Assembly: GCF_000296815.2 (NCBI RefSeq)
Contig: NZ_CAIT01000010.1
Span: 434,001 to 498,000 of the forward strand
Source of the DNA: Fibrisoma limi BUZ 3
GTDB lineage: Bacteria; Bacteroidota; Bacteroidia; Cytophagales; Spirosomataceae
Direction of reading: 5' to 3'
Length of the DNA: 64,000 nt
Shown here: positions 1-8,591 of the stretch, one piece after another
Numbering within the stretch: position 1 is the first letter of the stretch
How the letters are laid out: every line of letters starts with the position of its first letter
Notes under the pieces: model-generated
Seen by the model: the letters and a program-made list of their open reading frames with translations, nothing else
Told to the model about the DNA's origin: nothing
The model's database searches: none
Made by a program: the position numbers and the translations under genes

Positions 1-1137
1 ATGACGCTCAACGGGAAGATAGACCGCAAGGCGCTTCCCCGGCCTAATGCCCAGGCGCATACTGATGAAGAACCTGCCAAAACAGCGGTTACTGAGCTTG
101 AAAAGCTAATTACAACCATCTGGACCGAAGAAATCGGTATCAAAGACATTGGCGTTACCGACGACTTTTTTGAATTGGGTGGCCACTCGCTAACCGCAGT
201 ACACGTGATGACCAGGCTTGAAGAAGTCACGGGCAAACGACTGCCTCTATCGACGTTGTTTGAACACCCTACGATCCGACAACTGGCGTCAATATTGGAA
301 AGCGACAAAAAGGCAACCACCTGGAAGTCGCTGGTACCAATTAAGCCGACAGGCAGCAAAATGCCGGTGTATCTTATCCACGGCGGAGGGTTGCACGTAT
401 TGAATTTCAATTCGTTTGCTATGCACATGGACCCGGAGCAGCCGGTGTTTGGTTTGCAGGCGTTTGGTTTGCACGACGGTGACGAGCCCCTGGATAGCAT
501 GGAAGCTATTGCGGCCTTCTACGTAAGTGAAATCATGGCTCAGAACCCAACAGGGCCGTATGCCATTGTTGGTTACTCGTTTGGTGGATACATTGCCGTT
601 GAAATGGCGAGGCAGCTAAAGCGGATGGGTAAGGAGGTGAAGTTGCTTGGTATGATGGATACCGATGCGCAATCGAGCCCCTACCAGTTGTTCGAAAGCC
701 GGACGTTGAAGCAAAAGCTTATGCGTCAGGTGGTTAAAAGTAAGTCGATTTTTAAATCACTACTTGGGCAACCCTGGCAGACGTTTACGTACCAATGGCA
801 GTACTTCCAGCAGTTGTTAAAATCCTGGTCAGAACCCGTGTCGCCAATTGCAGAAGTCCCGTCGGAACACCTGGCGCAGAATCTAAGGAGAATCAATGAA
901 AAGCACGAAACTGCTTACAAGAATTACACCATGAAGCCCTACGAAGGTAAGATTCACCTCTTCAAGGCGGAGATTGGCCCGTATTTCGGAAAGGCATTCG
1001 AATACCTCGGCTGGGAGAAGTTTGCCATGAAAGGTGTTGAACTTTATCATGTATCGGGCAATCACCTGACGATGTTACTCCCCCCATACGATAAGGGGTT
1101 TGCCCGTACGTTACAGGACGCGCTGAATAAATGCTGA
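1..1137 (+). CDS. Nonribosomal peptide synthetase, terminal module (partial, 5' end outside window)
   Basis: This is the C-terminal end of a nonribosomal peptide synthetase. The frame is open to the window edge, so the in-frame ATG at base 1 is not the real start. Visible elements are the last adenylation-domain core motif (LNGKIDRKAL, residues 3-12), a carrier domain whose GGHSL motif (60-64) offers Ser63 for the phosphopantetheine arm, and a thioesterase from about residue 120 with the GYSFGG elbow (Ser193), a likely Asp220 or Asp222 and His355. The thioesterase marks this as the releasing module. A phosphopantetheinyl transferase gene starts 33 bases downstream and probably activates this carrier. 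The peptide made cannot be inferred from this fragment. Confidence 0.93.
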   Translation: MTLNGKIDRKALPRPNAQAHTDEEPAKTAVTELEKLITTIWTEEIGIKDIGVTDDFFELGGHSLTAVHVMTRLEEVTGKRLPLSTLFEHPTIRQLASILESDKKATTWKSLVPIKPTGSKMPVYLIHGGGLHVLNFNSFAMHMDPEQPVFGLQAFGLHDGDEPLDSMEAIAAFYVSEIMAQNPTGPYAIVGYSFGGYIAVEMARQLKRMGKEVKLLGMMDTDAQSSPYQLFESRTLKQKLMRQVVKSKSIFKSLLGQPWQTFTYQWQYFQQLLKSWSEPVSPIAEVPSEHLAQNLRRINEKHETAYKNYTMKPYEGKIHLFKAEIGPYFGKAFEYLGWEKFAMKGVELYHVSGNHLTMLLPPYDKGFARTLQDALNKC

Positions 1138-1170
1138 TGACTGAGCAGATCGTTGTAGCTTAGCCATTGT

Positions 1171-1932
1171 ATGTCAGTAGTCATCGTACGTTGCGGGTCA
1201 CTGGGCGATGTGTCGTGGCTGGATGCGGACCAGTGGCAATGGGCCAATGAGCCGCTTTTGTTTCGGGCATCAGTAGAGGAATTTACGCCTTACATCCCTC
1301 AATTTGAAGCTGTGCTGTCGTCGGCCGAACGCCAGCGTGCGAATCGTTTTCATCAGCCGGCTGACCGGCAGCGATACGTACTGGGTAAAGTGGTGTCGCG
1401 GTTCCTACTCGGAAAACTGTCGGACCAATCTCCGGCTTCGGTTCAGTTCGCGGTAGACACTAGTGGAAAGCCGCACCTGCTGGATAATGATCAGGTGCAG
1501 TTTAATATTTCACATGCCGGTAACTGGGTACTGGTCAGCCTTGCGGCTGTGGCGGTCGGTGTAGATGTTGAACAGGTCCGGCCGTCGTTTCGCTACGAAG
1601 GGGTACTCGCCCACAGCTTTTCTGCCGAAGAGCAACGCTATGTTACGGAGAGTGCCGATCCGCGACGAGTGTTTTTCCGGTTATGGACGCGGAAAGAGGC
1701 CCTGGCAAAAGGCATTGGAACGGGTCTTCTCGACGATCTGACCAACCTGCCGTCGCTTGATGGCAACCACGCACTTGAAAAACAAGCTGGCAGCTCGCTT
1801 CACAATTGGTCTGTGTTGAGCTTCAACCTGGTGACCGATTACGAAGCAACCCTGGCCTGGACCGGGTTATCCGACCAAACCAGGGTTGCGTTTTATCATC
1901 TTGGACCGGGATCGTTGCAGGCCGCTCATTAG
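1171..1932 (+). CDS. 4'-phosphopantetheinyl transferase (Sfp type)
   Basis: The 253-residue protein moves the phosphopantetheine arm of coenzyme A onto a serine of carrier proteins. The family signature is clear: FNISH at 111-115, GVDVE at 130-134 with the Mg-binding acidic residues, and WTRKEALAK at 172-180. The length fits the Sfp/Gsp class rather than the short AcpS class. It follows the synthetase by 33 bases on the same strand and is probably cotranscribed with it. The start is the ATG at 1171, the only reasonable one before the conserved region. Its stop overlaps by three bases the stop of the convergent beta-helix gene, leaving no room for a terminator between them. Confidence 0.93.
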   Translation: MSVVIVRCGSLGDVSWLDADQWQWANEPLLFRASVEEFTPYIPQFEAVLSSAERQRANRFHQPADRQRYVLGKVVSRFLLGKLSDQSPASVQFAVDTSGKPHLLDNDQVQFNISHAGNWVLVSLAAVAVGVDVEQVRPSFRYEGVLAHSFSAEEQRYVTESADPRRVFFRLWTRKEALAKGIGTGLLDDLTNLPSLDGNHALEKQAGSSLHNWSVLSFNLVTDYEATLAWTGLSDQTRVAFYHLGPGSLQAAH

Positions 1933-3713
1933 CGGGAGGTCTGCCATTTAGATACTTCTGGTTGAAGGTAGGGATTTGAGTACGTTTCCAGACTCACAAC
2001 CGCTTCGTCGACGGTATTGTCGATAAATCGTAAGCCTTTATTAGTGGCCCCGTTTGAGGCAAATCCAAATACGGGCGCCCCATTGGCCTGCACACCCGAC
2101 GCCCAAACGGAATTCTTCTGAATCAATACATTATCGAGCGCGGCTGTGAAGCCAATCTCGTAAACGTCGCCGTTACTGGCTGTTGGGGTATAATTAATTT
2201 TGTTTTGAGATACTTCAACCTTAACTCCTGACCTTGATCCGTGTATATAATAGCCGACGCGTGGGCCATATTGACTCCGGACGGACGGAACCGATATCTG
2301 AACACTGTTATTGGCTACCTGGACGGTGCCGGAAGTCGCATTCAAACAGTCGACATCTATCCCCTTAAGTACCGGATTAATAATCTGATTCTGAGTAATG
2401 TTGACACCCAGAAAAGCGGAGCCAAAACTCCAGATGCCATATAGACCGTTTGTTACGGTATTCCTGGTAATGAGAGAGGCCTCCCGCGTATTGAAAATTG
2501 GTTTATCGTCGGCGAAATTGGCGACTATGCCTTTTCCATTACGTAGTGAAAAGGAGGCAAAATTGACTACGTTCTGTTCGCAGATGCTGCCGGCGTAGCC
2601 GTTTATTTCGATACCGGTATCTTTTGGATCGTTGACGGTATTACCGGTTATGAGCGTTTTTGTGCCCACTGCCGATATGCCGAAGCCAATCGTTTTGAAC
2701 GCAAGCGTAACGCCCGTTGTCGAAACCTTGTTGTTTCGGATGATGGTACCCGAAATATTACGCCAGTCTTCGATGCCCATCCGGCCGATGTTTTCCAGCA
2801 CATTGTTTTCTACAATGCAGCCTGTTGCCGGGGAGCCGGAAGCGTTGCCGATGCCCGACAAGCCATTGTTCACCGTATTGATAATGCGGCAGTTGCGAAC
2901 GGTAACGTTGGAAGCCCCATTCTCCGAATAGGTTATACCCGCGCCTTCGCAATAATTGTTTTCCAGCACAACACTTTTCGATTTAGCTCCTCTTACTACG
3001 ATAGCTTCCATCGGATGCGTTGAAATAAACTCACTGTTCTGAATCCGTATCTGCGTCGAATTGATGATTTCAATCAGCGAAGCGTTCCAGATTTCACCAC
3101 TGTGAAACGCAGTCAGAGGCTTGTCAATTCGCAGGCCATCGATGGTAATATCGGTCTGGCCACTGATCAGAAAATGTAGCCCACCGTCGTGGAGCATTCC
3201 TTCCCAGACAACTCCGGCCTGAATGATCGCGTTTTTGGCAAAGGTTATCCGGCGATGAGAAGGGATATTAATGGTGCTGGCGATCAGGTATTCGCCGGGG
3301 CCAACTAACAAATCTGGTACGCTGTTAATAGCCGTTTGCAGGGCCGGGGCGTTGTCGTCGCTGGTAGAGGTTACGCCAAACCAGGCGGCACTGGCAGCCC
3401 CGGAGTAGCTACGTTTGTAGCGTTTGCCGTTGGCCGTGACGAGGATTGTGCCGAGGTTATCGGCCGAAGTGCGATCCGCTTCGTTCAGGTAAAATATTCC
3501 TGTTTTATCTGTGTCGGTAATGTAGATACCACCCGGCAACTGCCCGGAGTGCAGGGCCCGTGCTTGAGCAATGGTCATGGTATCCAGCGTTGTCAGATTT
3601 GGTTGTGGCGACACGAGGTCAGCATCATTGTCCCGCGAACGGCAATGCTGAAGACCAAGCCAGATCACAAACACACAGAGATAGCGTAATAGAGCTACCA
3701 TGGCTAAATACAT
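1929..3713 (-). CDS. Right-handed parallel beta-helix repeat protein, secreted
   Basis: The 594-residue protein begins with a hydrophobic segment ending near Cys24 (GLQHC), which could be a lipoprotein signal though the lipobox is imperfect. From about residue 165 it consists of short repeating rungs such as ITIDGLRI, IRIQNSEF, VTVRNCRI, CIVENNVL and ITQNQIIN. This asparagine- and isoleucine-rich pattern is typical of right-handed beta-helix (pectate-lyase-like or NosD-like) folds, which usually bind or cleave polysaccharides. I see no diagnostic catalytic motif, so the substrate is unknown. It is the last gene of the minus-strand polysaccharide region, 60 bases after the hypothetical gene, and may act on the polymer made by that locus. 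Confidence 0.82.
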   Translation of the reverse strand: MYLAMVALLRYLCVFVIWLGLQHCRSRDNDADLVSPQPNLTTLDTMTIAQARALHSGQLPGGIYITDTDKTGIFYLNEADRTSADNLGTILVTANGKRYKRSYSGAASAAWFGVTSTSDDNAPALQTAINSVPDLLVGPGEYLIASTINIPSHRRITFAKNAIIQAGVVWEGMLHDGGLHFLISGQTDITIDGLRIDKPLTAFHSGEIWNASLIEIINSTQIRIQNSEFISTHPMEAIVVRGAKSKSVVLENNYCEGAGITYSENGASNVTVRNCRIINTVNNGLSGIGNASGSPATGCIVENNVLENIGRMGIEDWRNISGTIIRNNKVSTTGVTLAFKTIGFGISAVGTKTLITGNTVNDPKDTGIEINGYAGSICEQNVVNFASFSLRNGKGIVANFADDKPIFNTREASLITRNTVTNGLYGIWSFGSAFLGVNITQNQIINPVLKGIDVDCLNATSGTVQVANNSVQISVPSVRSQYGPRVGYYIHGSRSGVKVEVSQNKINYTPTASNGDVYEIGFTAALDNVLIQKNSVWASGVQANGAPVFGFASNGATNKGLRFIDNTVDEAVVSLETYSNPYLQPEVSKWQTSR

Positions 3714-3773
3714 GATTTTTTAAGTTCTGGAATTCGTTTAGATTCGTTGAGTTGCGATTATTGTTTTGCCTGA

Positions 3774-4349
3774 TCAGTCGTTACCCTGTTCCGGTACATA
3801 GACACCATTGTAAGCCAGACCCAGCTGAATCCAGCCCTGAACATCGTAGCATCGATGGGTTAGGTAATTCCAGATCGCCAAAATGTTAGCGATGGGAAAG
3901 TCCTCCATCTCACGCTGGCACCTCATGTGCTGATCAAATCCTATGAATAACCGGATGGTATAGTCCAGTACGTCAATTACTGTTATCAAAACACCCGTGT
4001 CGTGATAACCCGATGCCGTTTTGGTTCGCTCAATACTGATATGACAAATAGTAGTAGCGGGATTGAACGAACGGTTACAGGCTATCTCTACTAATGTCAG
4101 GCCGTCTGGTACGCTTAATGCGCTTAACGGCATCAAAATCGGTATCACCTGATGAGTCTCGACCCAATCGCTCCACATGCCGTTAACGGGTGAATCAAAT
4201 GTAATGAAAATTGTGCTTTTATTCGTATCCGCAGGATCAATATAAACTCCTGATAAATAGGCAGTAACGGGGCCGTATTCGTCGGTTGTGACTTTGGCCT
4301 TACACGAGATGTAATTTGCTAAATCATAGGCGGTCAATTGGTTATTCAT
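3774..4349 (-). CDS. Hypothetical protein in the polysaccharide locus
   Basis: I do not recognise this 191-residue protein. It has no signal peptide, no membrane segment and only a few cysteines. The composition is that of a soluble mixed alpha/beta protein, with a strand-rich first half (for example STIFITFDSP, LTLVEIACN) and a helical second half. It lies between the acyltransferase (59 bases upstream) and the beta-helix gene (60 bases downstream) on the same strand, so it may be cotranscribed with them. The ATG at 4349 is the only good start. A function in polymer assembly is suggested only by position. Confidence 0.7.
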   Translation of the reverse strand: MNNQLTAYDLANYISCKAKVTTDEYGPVTAYLSGVYIDPADTNKSTIFITFDSPVNGMWSDWVETHQVIPILMPLSALSVPDGLTLVEIACNRSFNPATTICHISIERTKTASGYHDTGVLITVIDVLDYTIRLFIGFDQHMRCQREMEDFPIANILAIWNYLTHRCYDVQGWIQLGLAYNGVYVPEQGND

Positions 4350-4408
4350 ACTACTGAGGATGGTACGTTAAACTAGGTATAAGGCAATCGACCGAATAGA
4401 TAGTATAC

Positions 4409-5152
4409 TTAATGCGCTGGGGTTCCATCATCATTGATATGGCGAATAAATCGGGCTGGATTACCTGCCCAGATCTGATTGGCCGGAATGCTTTTACTGA
4501 CCAGCGACCCCGCGCCAACAATTGAGTTTCGTCCGATGCTGACGCCTTTAAGAATGGTGGTGTGTGCTCCAATGAAAACATTATCGTCGATCAATACCGG
4601 AGCCGTTTTGGTGAAGGCATCATCTTCGATTGGGGACGTACGAATAGTTGGGTCCAGACTATGAAAATCCGTGTCGTAGATGGCCGTATTGTTACCGATG
4701 CGTACGTTGTTACGAATGGTAATCTGTTTTGTGCAGACGATAGACGTGCAACTCATGCCCACATTGTTACCAATGGTCAGGCTGGCACCTTCACTCACCA
4801 TGAAGAGACACGGTTGCTGCCGGCCAATGAGTGTGTATCGGCCGGAGTGCATCACAAACCGGTTGCCTATTCGGATATATCCCTTCAGGTTGTTGTTGAT
4901 GACCGGAATGCCGCGTGCAATGAAATCAGTTTGAAAATCAACACCATTAACCTTAAACAGTATGTACGTATAAATTTTAGAATAACGAACGTGAATCGAT
5001 GTGACAACCAGTTTCCACACTTTGCCGGCTATTCGTAGCGCATAGCTCGGTGATAGCTTACTGACTGAGGTGGAGATCGCAGAATTGGGGTATTCCTGAA
5101 CCATGAGATTTATAGATGTTGAAGTTTTGCAGCGATTAATGCATTCCTGCAT
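4409..5152 (-). CDS. Hexapeptide-repeat acyltransferase (left-handed beta-helix)
   Basis: The protein belongs to the left-handed beta-helix acyltransferases that O-acetylate sugars. The second half is built of hexapeptide turns such as LTIGNNVGMS, ITIRNNVRIG, VLIDDNVFIG and IGRNSIVGAG, and ends with the common closing motif WAGNPARFI. The DTDFHS stretch supplies the likely catalytic histidine. The ATG at 5152 overlaps the upstream glycosyltransferase by 17 bases. An alternative ATG at 5104 would avoid the overlap and remove 16 residues that look uninformative. Its place in the locus suggests it acetylates the exopolysaccharide or an intermediate in the cytoplasm. Confidence 0.88.
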   Translation of the reverse strand: MQECINRCKTSTSINLMVQEYPNSAISTSVSKLSPSYALRIAGKVWKLVVTSIHVRYSKIYTYILFKVNGVDFQTDFIARGIPVINNNLKGYIRIGNRFVMHSGRYTLIGRQQPCLFMVSEGASLTIGNNVGMSCTSIVCTKQITIRNNVRIGNNTAIYDTDFHSLDPTIRTSPIEDDAFTKTAPVLIDDNVFIGAHTTILKGVSIGRNSIVGAGSLVSKSIPANQIWAGNPARFIRHINDDGTPAH

Positions 5153-6032
5153 ACGTCTTCAGGCGATTGTAGATACGGGTTGCCAGGCTATAGCGTTGTA
5201 GTGTCTGTCGTTGGTAATAGTCAGTAACAGCTACGTTGTCAAGTAACCGGAATGTCCTGCGCTCGCCGGAATCGAGTAGGGTACGGTAGCGGTTATACCC
5301 GTTCGTATGCGTTGCTTCTTTGCCAAACCCGATATTTTGTACTTTCGATGTAATTGGATAAACCGTAAGGGCATTGGCCTTGAATCGGTTGTAGCAGAAT
5401 CGAATATCCCAGGCGTCAATTTCCCCTTCCATTTGCCGACGCAGCATACGAACCAGATCGGTACCTCCCTGCATGAATGCTCTCTGTTGTTCACGGTCGG
5501 TAATAAACTGATCGTAGTCGGCAATCGACCAGTCAACGCTATGCCAGCGGTCGGCCCAGGTGGCCCATCCCCAGGGGCTATGACGCGGCATGAAGTACGT
5601 ATCGGCCTGATAGTCCGCAGGGCGCCGGAACGGGAACGTATAGCCCGAAATCGAGAATACACCGGGTTCAGTTGCGTATCGCTTCAGGCATTGGTTCATG
5701 TAGTCCAGAAAATTTGGAGCGGTTACTATGTCATCTTCAACAATGATAGCCGACGAGTGCTGGGTAAGTACGTTCGATACGCCCCCAATTATTGAATCAG
5801 CACAGCCAATATTGGATTCGGCAAAACTGTACTTAACCGATTTAAAACCTCTTATTTCCTGAACTAATTGCCGAACCTGATTCACTTTTGGCTCATCAAT
5901 TAGCTTTTTAGGTGCATCAACGAAAACATAGAGATCACTTTGAGCAGCGAGATAATTACGTTGTAGCGCCTGTATTGTCTGATCGAGTTCAGCCGGACGT
6001 TTATAGCCAAATAATATAATTGGAGCAGGCAT
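5136..6032 (-). CDS. Glycosyltransferase (GT2/GNT-I-like GT-A fold)
   Basis: The 298-residue protein starts with PAPIILFGYKRPAELDQTI, the N-terminal strand and loop of a GT-A nucleotide-sugar binding domain. IIVEDDIVTAPNFL supplies the acidic metal-binding motif (EDD). The later stretch RHSPWGWATWADRW matches bacterial transferases that resemble the N-acetylglucosaminyltransferase I fold. There is no signal peptide or membrane helix, so it works in the cytoplasm on a lipid-linked intermediate. It begins 26 bases after the WecG-type gene and overlaps the acyltransferase, which indicates one transcript. Donor and acceptor sugars cannot be told from sequence. Confidence 0.85.
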   Translation of the reverse strand: MPAPIILFGYKRPAELDQTIQALQRNYLAAQSDLYVFVDAPKKLIDEPKVNQVRQLVQEIRGFKSVKYSFAESNIGCADSIIGGVSNVLTQHSSAIIVEDDIVTAPNFLDYMNQCLKRYATEPGVFSISGYTFPFRRPADYQADTYFMPRHSPWGWATWADRWHSVDWSIADYDQFITDREQQRAFMQGGTDLVRMLRRQMEGEIDAWDIRFCYNRFKANALTVYPITSKVQNIGFGKEATHTNGYNRYRTLLDSGERRTFRLLDNVAVTDYYQRQTLQRYSLATRIYNRLKTYAGMH

Positions 6033-6058
6033 ATATTTCTTAATTAAATGCTAACCAG

Positions 6059-6871
6059 TTACGAACGTTGGGTAATCAACTGTTTCAGAAAAAAGTAGAC
6101 AAACAGCGTGTTAGTGACAGCATATCGTTTGAACAGTCGGCGTGGTTCCTGTACAAGCCTGAACAACCATTCGAAACCAATACGTTGAATCCACTTTGGT
6201 GCCCGTTTTTTCTCGCCGATTAACATCGGTAAAGCTCCTCCAATCCCTAACATGACCGCTTGAATGCGGTGTTTCATGTGTTCCATCCAAAGCTCTTGCT
6301 TCGGGCAACCAAGCGCTACGAAAACCAGTCCTGCTCCAGAGTTATTGATTGTTTCAATTACCTCCTTTTCCTCTGCGTCCGTAAGAGCCCGGAAGGGAGG
6401 GGAGATGGTACCTGCAATCTTAATAGACGGAAAATTATGCAGACAGAATTGACGTACCCGTTGAAGTACATCTGGTGTGCAGCCGTAGAAAAAAATAGAA
6501 ATATTCTCTTTTTCAGCCCGGTCTAATAGACTCAGGATCATGTCCATTCCGGCAACACGATCCTGCTTTAGTCCGTATAAACTTTTTATAGCCCAAACCA
6601 GCGGCATACCATCGGTTATTGCCCAATCGGCTTTGTTTACAGCGCTGGCTACAGTTGAATGTAAATGAGCTTCTACAACCATATGAACGTTTGCGAAACA
6701 TACGGTTCTGGACCGGCGATGCGCTGCATTCATCATGATGCCATCCACTAAAGTTTCGTGCGATGCATTCGTTAAATTCAGGCTGATAACACGATGGCGG
6801 ACCAGATTCTGATATGAGCTTGTTGTGCGTTGTGAAACCAAAATTGTAATAGATTGCAAAGTGAAAAACAC
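6059..6871 (-). CDS. WecG/TagA/CpsF family glycosyltransferase
   Basis: This family (GT26) adds the second sugar to undecaprenyl-linked intermediates of teichoic acids, enterobacterial common antigen and exopolysaccharides. The diagnostic core is present: CFANVHMVVEAHL, then DWAITDGMPLVWAIKSLYG, then GLVFVALGCPKQELWM and GIGGALPMLIGEKKRAPKW. The frame opens with GTG at 6871, and no ATG occurs before the conserved core at residues 45-46. A promoter-like element ends at 6877, only a few bases upstream. The true start may therefore be this GTG on a nearly leaderless message or a downstream TTG. It heads the last block of the locus (6871 to 1929), separated from the main operon by a terminator. 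Confidence 0.9.
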   Translation of the reverse strand: MFFTLQSITILVSQRTTSSYQNLVRHRVISLNLTNASHETLVDGIMMNAAHRRSRTVCFANVHMVVEAHLHSTVASAVNKADWAITDGMPLVWAIKSLYGLKQDRVAGMDMILSLLDRAEKENISIFFYGCTPDVLQRVRQFCLHNFPSIKIAGTISPPFRALTDAEEKEVIETINNSGAGLVFVALGCPKQELWMEHMKHRIQAVMLGIGGALPMLIGEKKRAPKWIQRIGFEWLFRLVQEPRRLFKRYAVTNTLFVYFFLKQLITQRS

Positions 6872-6876
6872 AGGCT

Positions 6877-6906
6877 CAAAAGTAAAGATATAATGCTGGT
6901 CTTCAA
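6877..6906 (-). promoter_or_regulatory. Bacteroidota-type promoter for the WecG-type gene
   Basis: On the minus strand TTG (6906-6904) is followed after 19 bases by TACTTTTG (6884-6877). This matches the Bacteroidota consensus of a -33 TTG or TTTG and a -7 TAnnTTTG. Transcription would begin at about 6870, almost exactly at the GTG that opens the reading frame. Confidence 0.55.
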
Positions 6907-7215
6907 TAGATTACAAAGGCGTCGAAAGTTTGGTTATGTAACTAATTAGTGTATCTATAAATAAGAAATAGATCTGTAATTTTTTAGAGTAAATAAGTCA
7001 ACACATAAGTGTACATGTAATTGAATTTATACATGCGTTGATACTATAAAATGAGTGGAAAACTTTTGAATGGAATAGCTGAATTGATAAATTTTAATTT
7101 CTGATTAATGAAATATCATAGCAAATATCTATTGTTAAAATTCTTTTATTTGATATATGTTGTTTATGGTAATCATTAAGTGGGGACATTGATGTTTCAA
7201 GTCTGTGTTAAAAAA

Positions 7216-7239
7216 AATATCGGTGCTTTAGCCGATATT
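7216..7239 (-). terminator. Rho-independent terminator of the main exopolysaccharide operon
   Basis: A perfect 8-bp inverted repeat (AATATCGG at 7216-7223, CCGATATT at 7232-7239) encloses an 8-base loop. Read on the minus strand the stem is followed at once by a run of T. It lies about 80 bases after the stop codon of the family-4 glycosyltransferase and fits the end of that operon. Confidence 0.82.
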
Positions 7240-7315
7240 CCTTGAGTAGCGAGGAAAGATTAATGTCTAGTCTATTAATTAGGAGAATAGTTAAATTAAA
7301 AGATGCCTGACTGCC

Positions 7316-8587
7316 TTATTTAGCTTCGCTAACATACATCTCTTCTGATACTGTAGTAGCTAAAGCTGCGGGATAAAATTCGTCGACAAACTTTTTAATT
7401 TTTAAGTCCCAGACTTCCTGCTTTGCGAATTGATACGCAGCTTCTCCCATTTTTAACCGCTCGTCTGGGTGAGTATACATCCATTCAATGGCTTTGGCTA
7501 ACTCATCGGCAACCTGGTCTTTTGTCTGAATAGAGACTTTAATTCCGTTCGAATCACTAACTAATTCATCCTGGCCATGTAGCGACAAGGTGACGATTGG
7601 CAGGGAGAATGCCATTGCTTCAAGAAGTTGATGCGGGCATGAATCACGAAGACTGGTGAATATGAAAGCATCGGCTTCGCGATAAAAATTTCTAACCTCC
7701 TGAAACGTTACCTGCCCAGCCAGTCTGACCCGATCAGTTACCTGATAGTGCGATAAGTAATCAGTCAATTGCCCGCTCATTTCACCACTACCACCCACCA
7801 CGGTTAACGTAATCGGATAGGCTGGATTGACTTTACTAAATGCGTGAATGGTAAGTTCAAGGGCTTTTCTTGGTAATAAGCGCCCTACCCAAAGTAATTT
7901 TAACTCATTGCCAGCAGTACGTTTGACTGGCTCCTCCGGTAGAAATGAGGAAGCCAATCCAGCGTCCCATACCCAGTCAATCGGCTTGTTGCGCCGAAAC
8001 TGCTGAGTAAGCCGGTAGGTATCCTTGTTTGTAACAATTACCCGGGAGGCTAGTCGTAGTGATTTATAAAACCCTGGATTCAGGCGTTGCAGGAGCTTAC
8101 TGACCAGACTTCTGAGTTGTTCGCGTTGCCAGTATTTGCCGAAATAATCTTTCAGGATGGCCGGCGCTTCCTGTCCGCCACCAACAGGTCCGAAAATGAA
8201 CGGTATTTTCAGCCGGTACATAAAACTACCAAGCTGAATACTGCCGTAGGTTACGTGATGGACAAGAGCATAGCGTTCACGGGCATTCAGGCGTTTAGCC
8301 GTACGATAGGCCTGCCATTGCCAGTAGAGATAATGAAAATAGAGACCGAATAAACCTTTGTAGTAAAGCCGGTCTACCCACTTCGGCACCCGTACGTAAT
8401 GCACCCGCAGGTTCGGAAAAAGGCCTTCAGCCAGAATTGGGTCAATAACCTTCTGACCATCGCCCTGGGTAAGGCAATGCACTTCTACGTCATTCATACT
8501 TAACGTAGAGGCATACGTCCAGCCGGTCAACTGCTCGGAGCCCTGATAGGGTACGCAGGCATAAGCTGATAGAAGAACTTTCATCAT
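7316..8587 (-). CDS. Glycosyltransferase family 4 (GT-B fold)
   Basis: The 423-residue protein has the two-domain layout of retaining GT4 enzymes. The N-terminal domain begins MKVLLSAYACVPYQGSEQ, a form common to this family. The C-terminal domain has KLLWVGRLLPRKALELTIHA (sugar-nucleotide domain entry), VRLAGQVTFQEVRNFYREAD and FTSLRDSCPHQLLEAMAFSL, where the conserved glutamate binds the donor nucleotide. It works in the cytoplasm. Start codons at 8587 and 8584 are equivalent. It follows the upstream glycosyltransferase by four bases, and a terminator stands downstream, so it is the last gene of the main operon. Confidence 0.92.
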   Translation of the reverse strand: MMKVLLSAYACVPYQGSEQLTGWTYASTLSMNDVEVHCLTQGDGQKVIDPILAEGLFPNLRVHYVRVPKWVDRLYYKGLFGLYFHYLYWQWQAYRTAKRLNARERYALVHHVTYGSIQLGSFMYRLKIPFIFGPVGGGQEAPAILKDYFGKYWQREQLRSLVSKLLQRLNPGFYKSLRLASRVIVTNKDTYRLTQQFRRNKPIDWVWDAGLASSFLPEEPVKRTAGNELKLLWVGRLLPRKALELTIHAFSKVNPAYPITLTVVGGSGEMSGQLTDYLSHYQVTDRVRLAGQVTFQEVRNFYREADAFIFTSLRDSCPHQLLEAMAFSLPIVTLSLHGQDELVSDSNGIKVSIQTKDQVADELAKAIEWMYTHPDERLKMGEAAYQFAKQEVWDLKIKKFVDEFYPAALATTVSEEMYVSEAK

Positions 8588-8591
8588 GCCC

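Larger units (their letters stand above)
6872..7315. other. AT-rich intergenic region with minus-strand terminator and promoter
   Basis: These 444 bases hold no gene that I can support. They contain the terminator for the glycosyltransferase operon at 7216-7239 and a promoter-like element for the WecG-type gene at 6877-6906. The rest is strongly AT-rich without other clear repeats. Confidence 0.7.

Noticed and set aside
6872-7315. tRNA or small RNA gene in the AT-rich gap
   Set aside because: No cloverleaf, no CCA-type acceptor pairing and no GC-rich stem apart from the terminator were seen.
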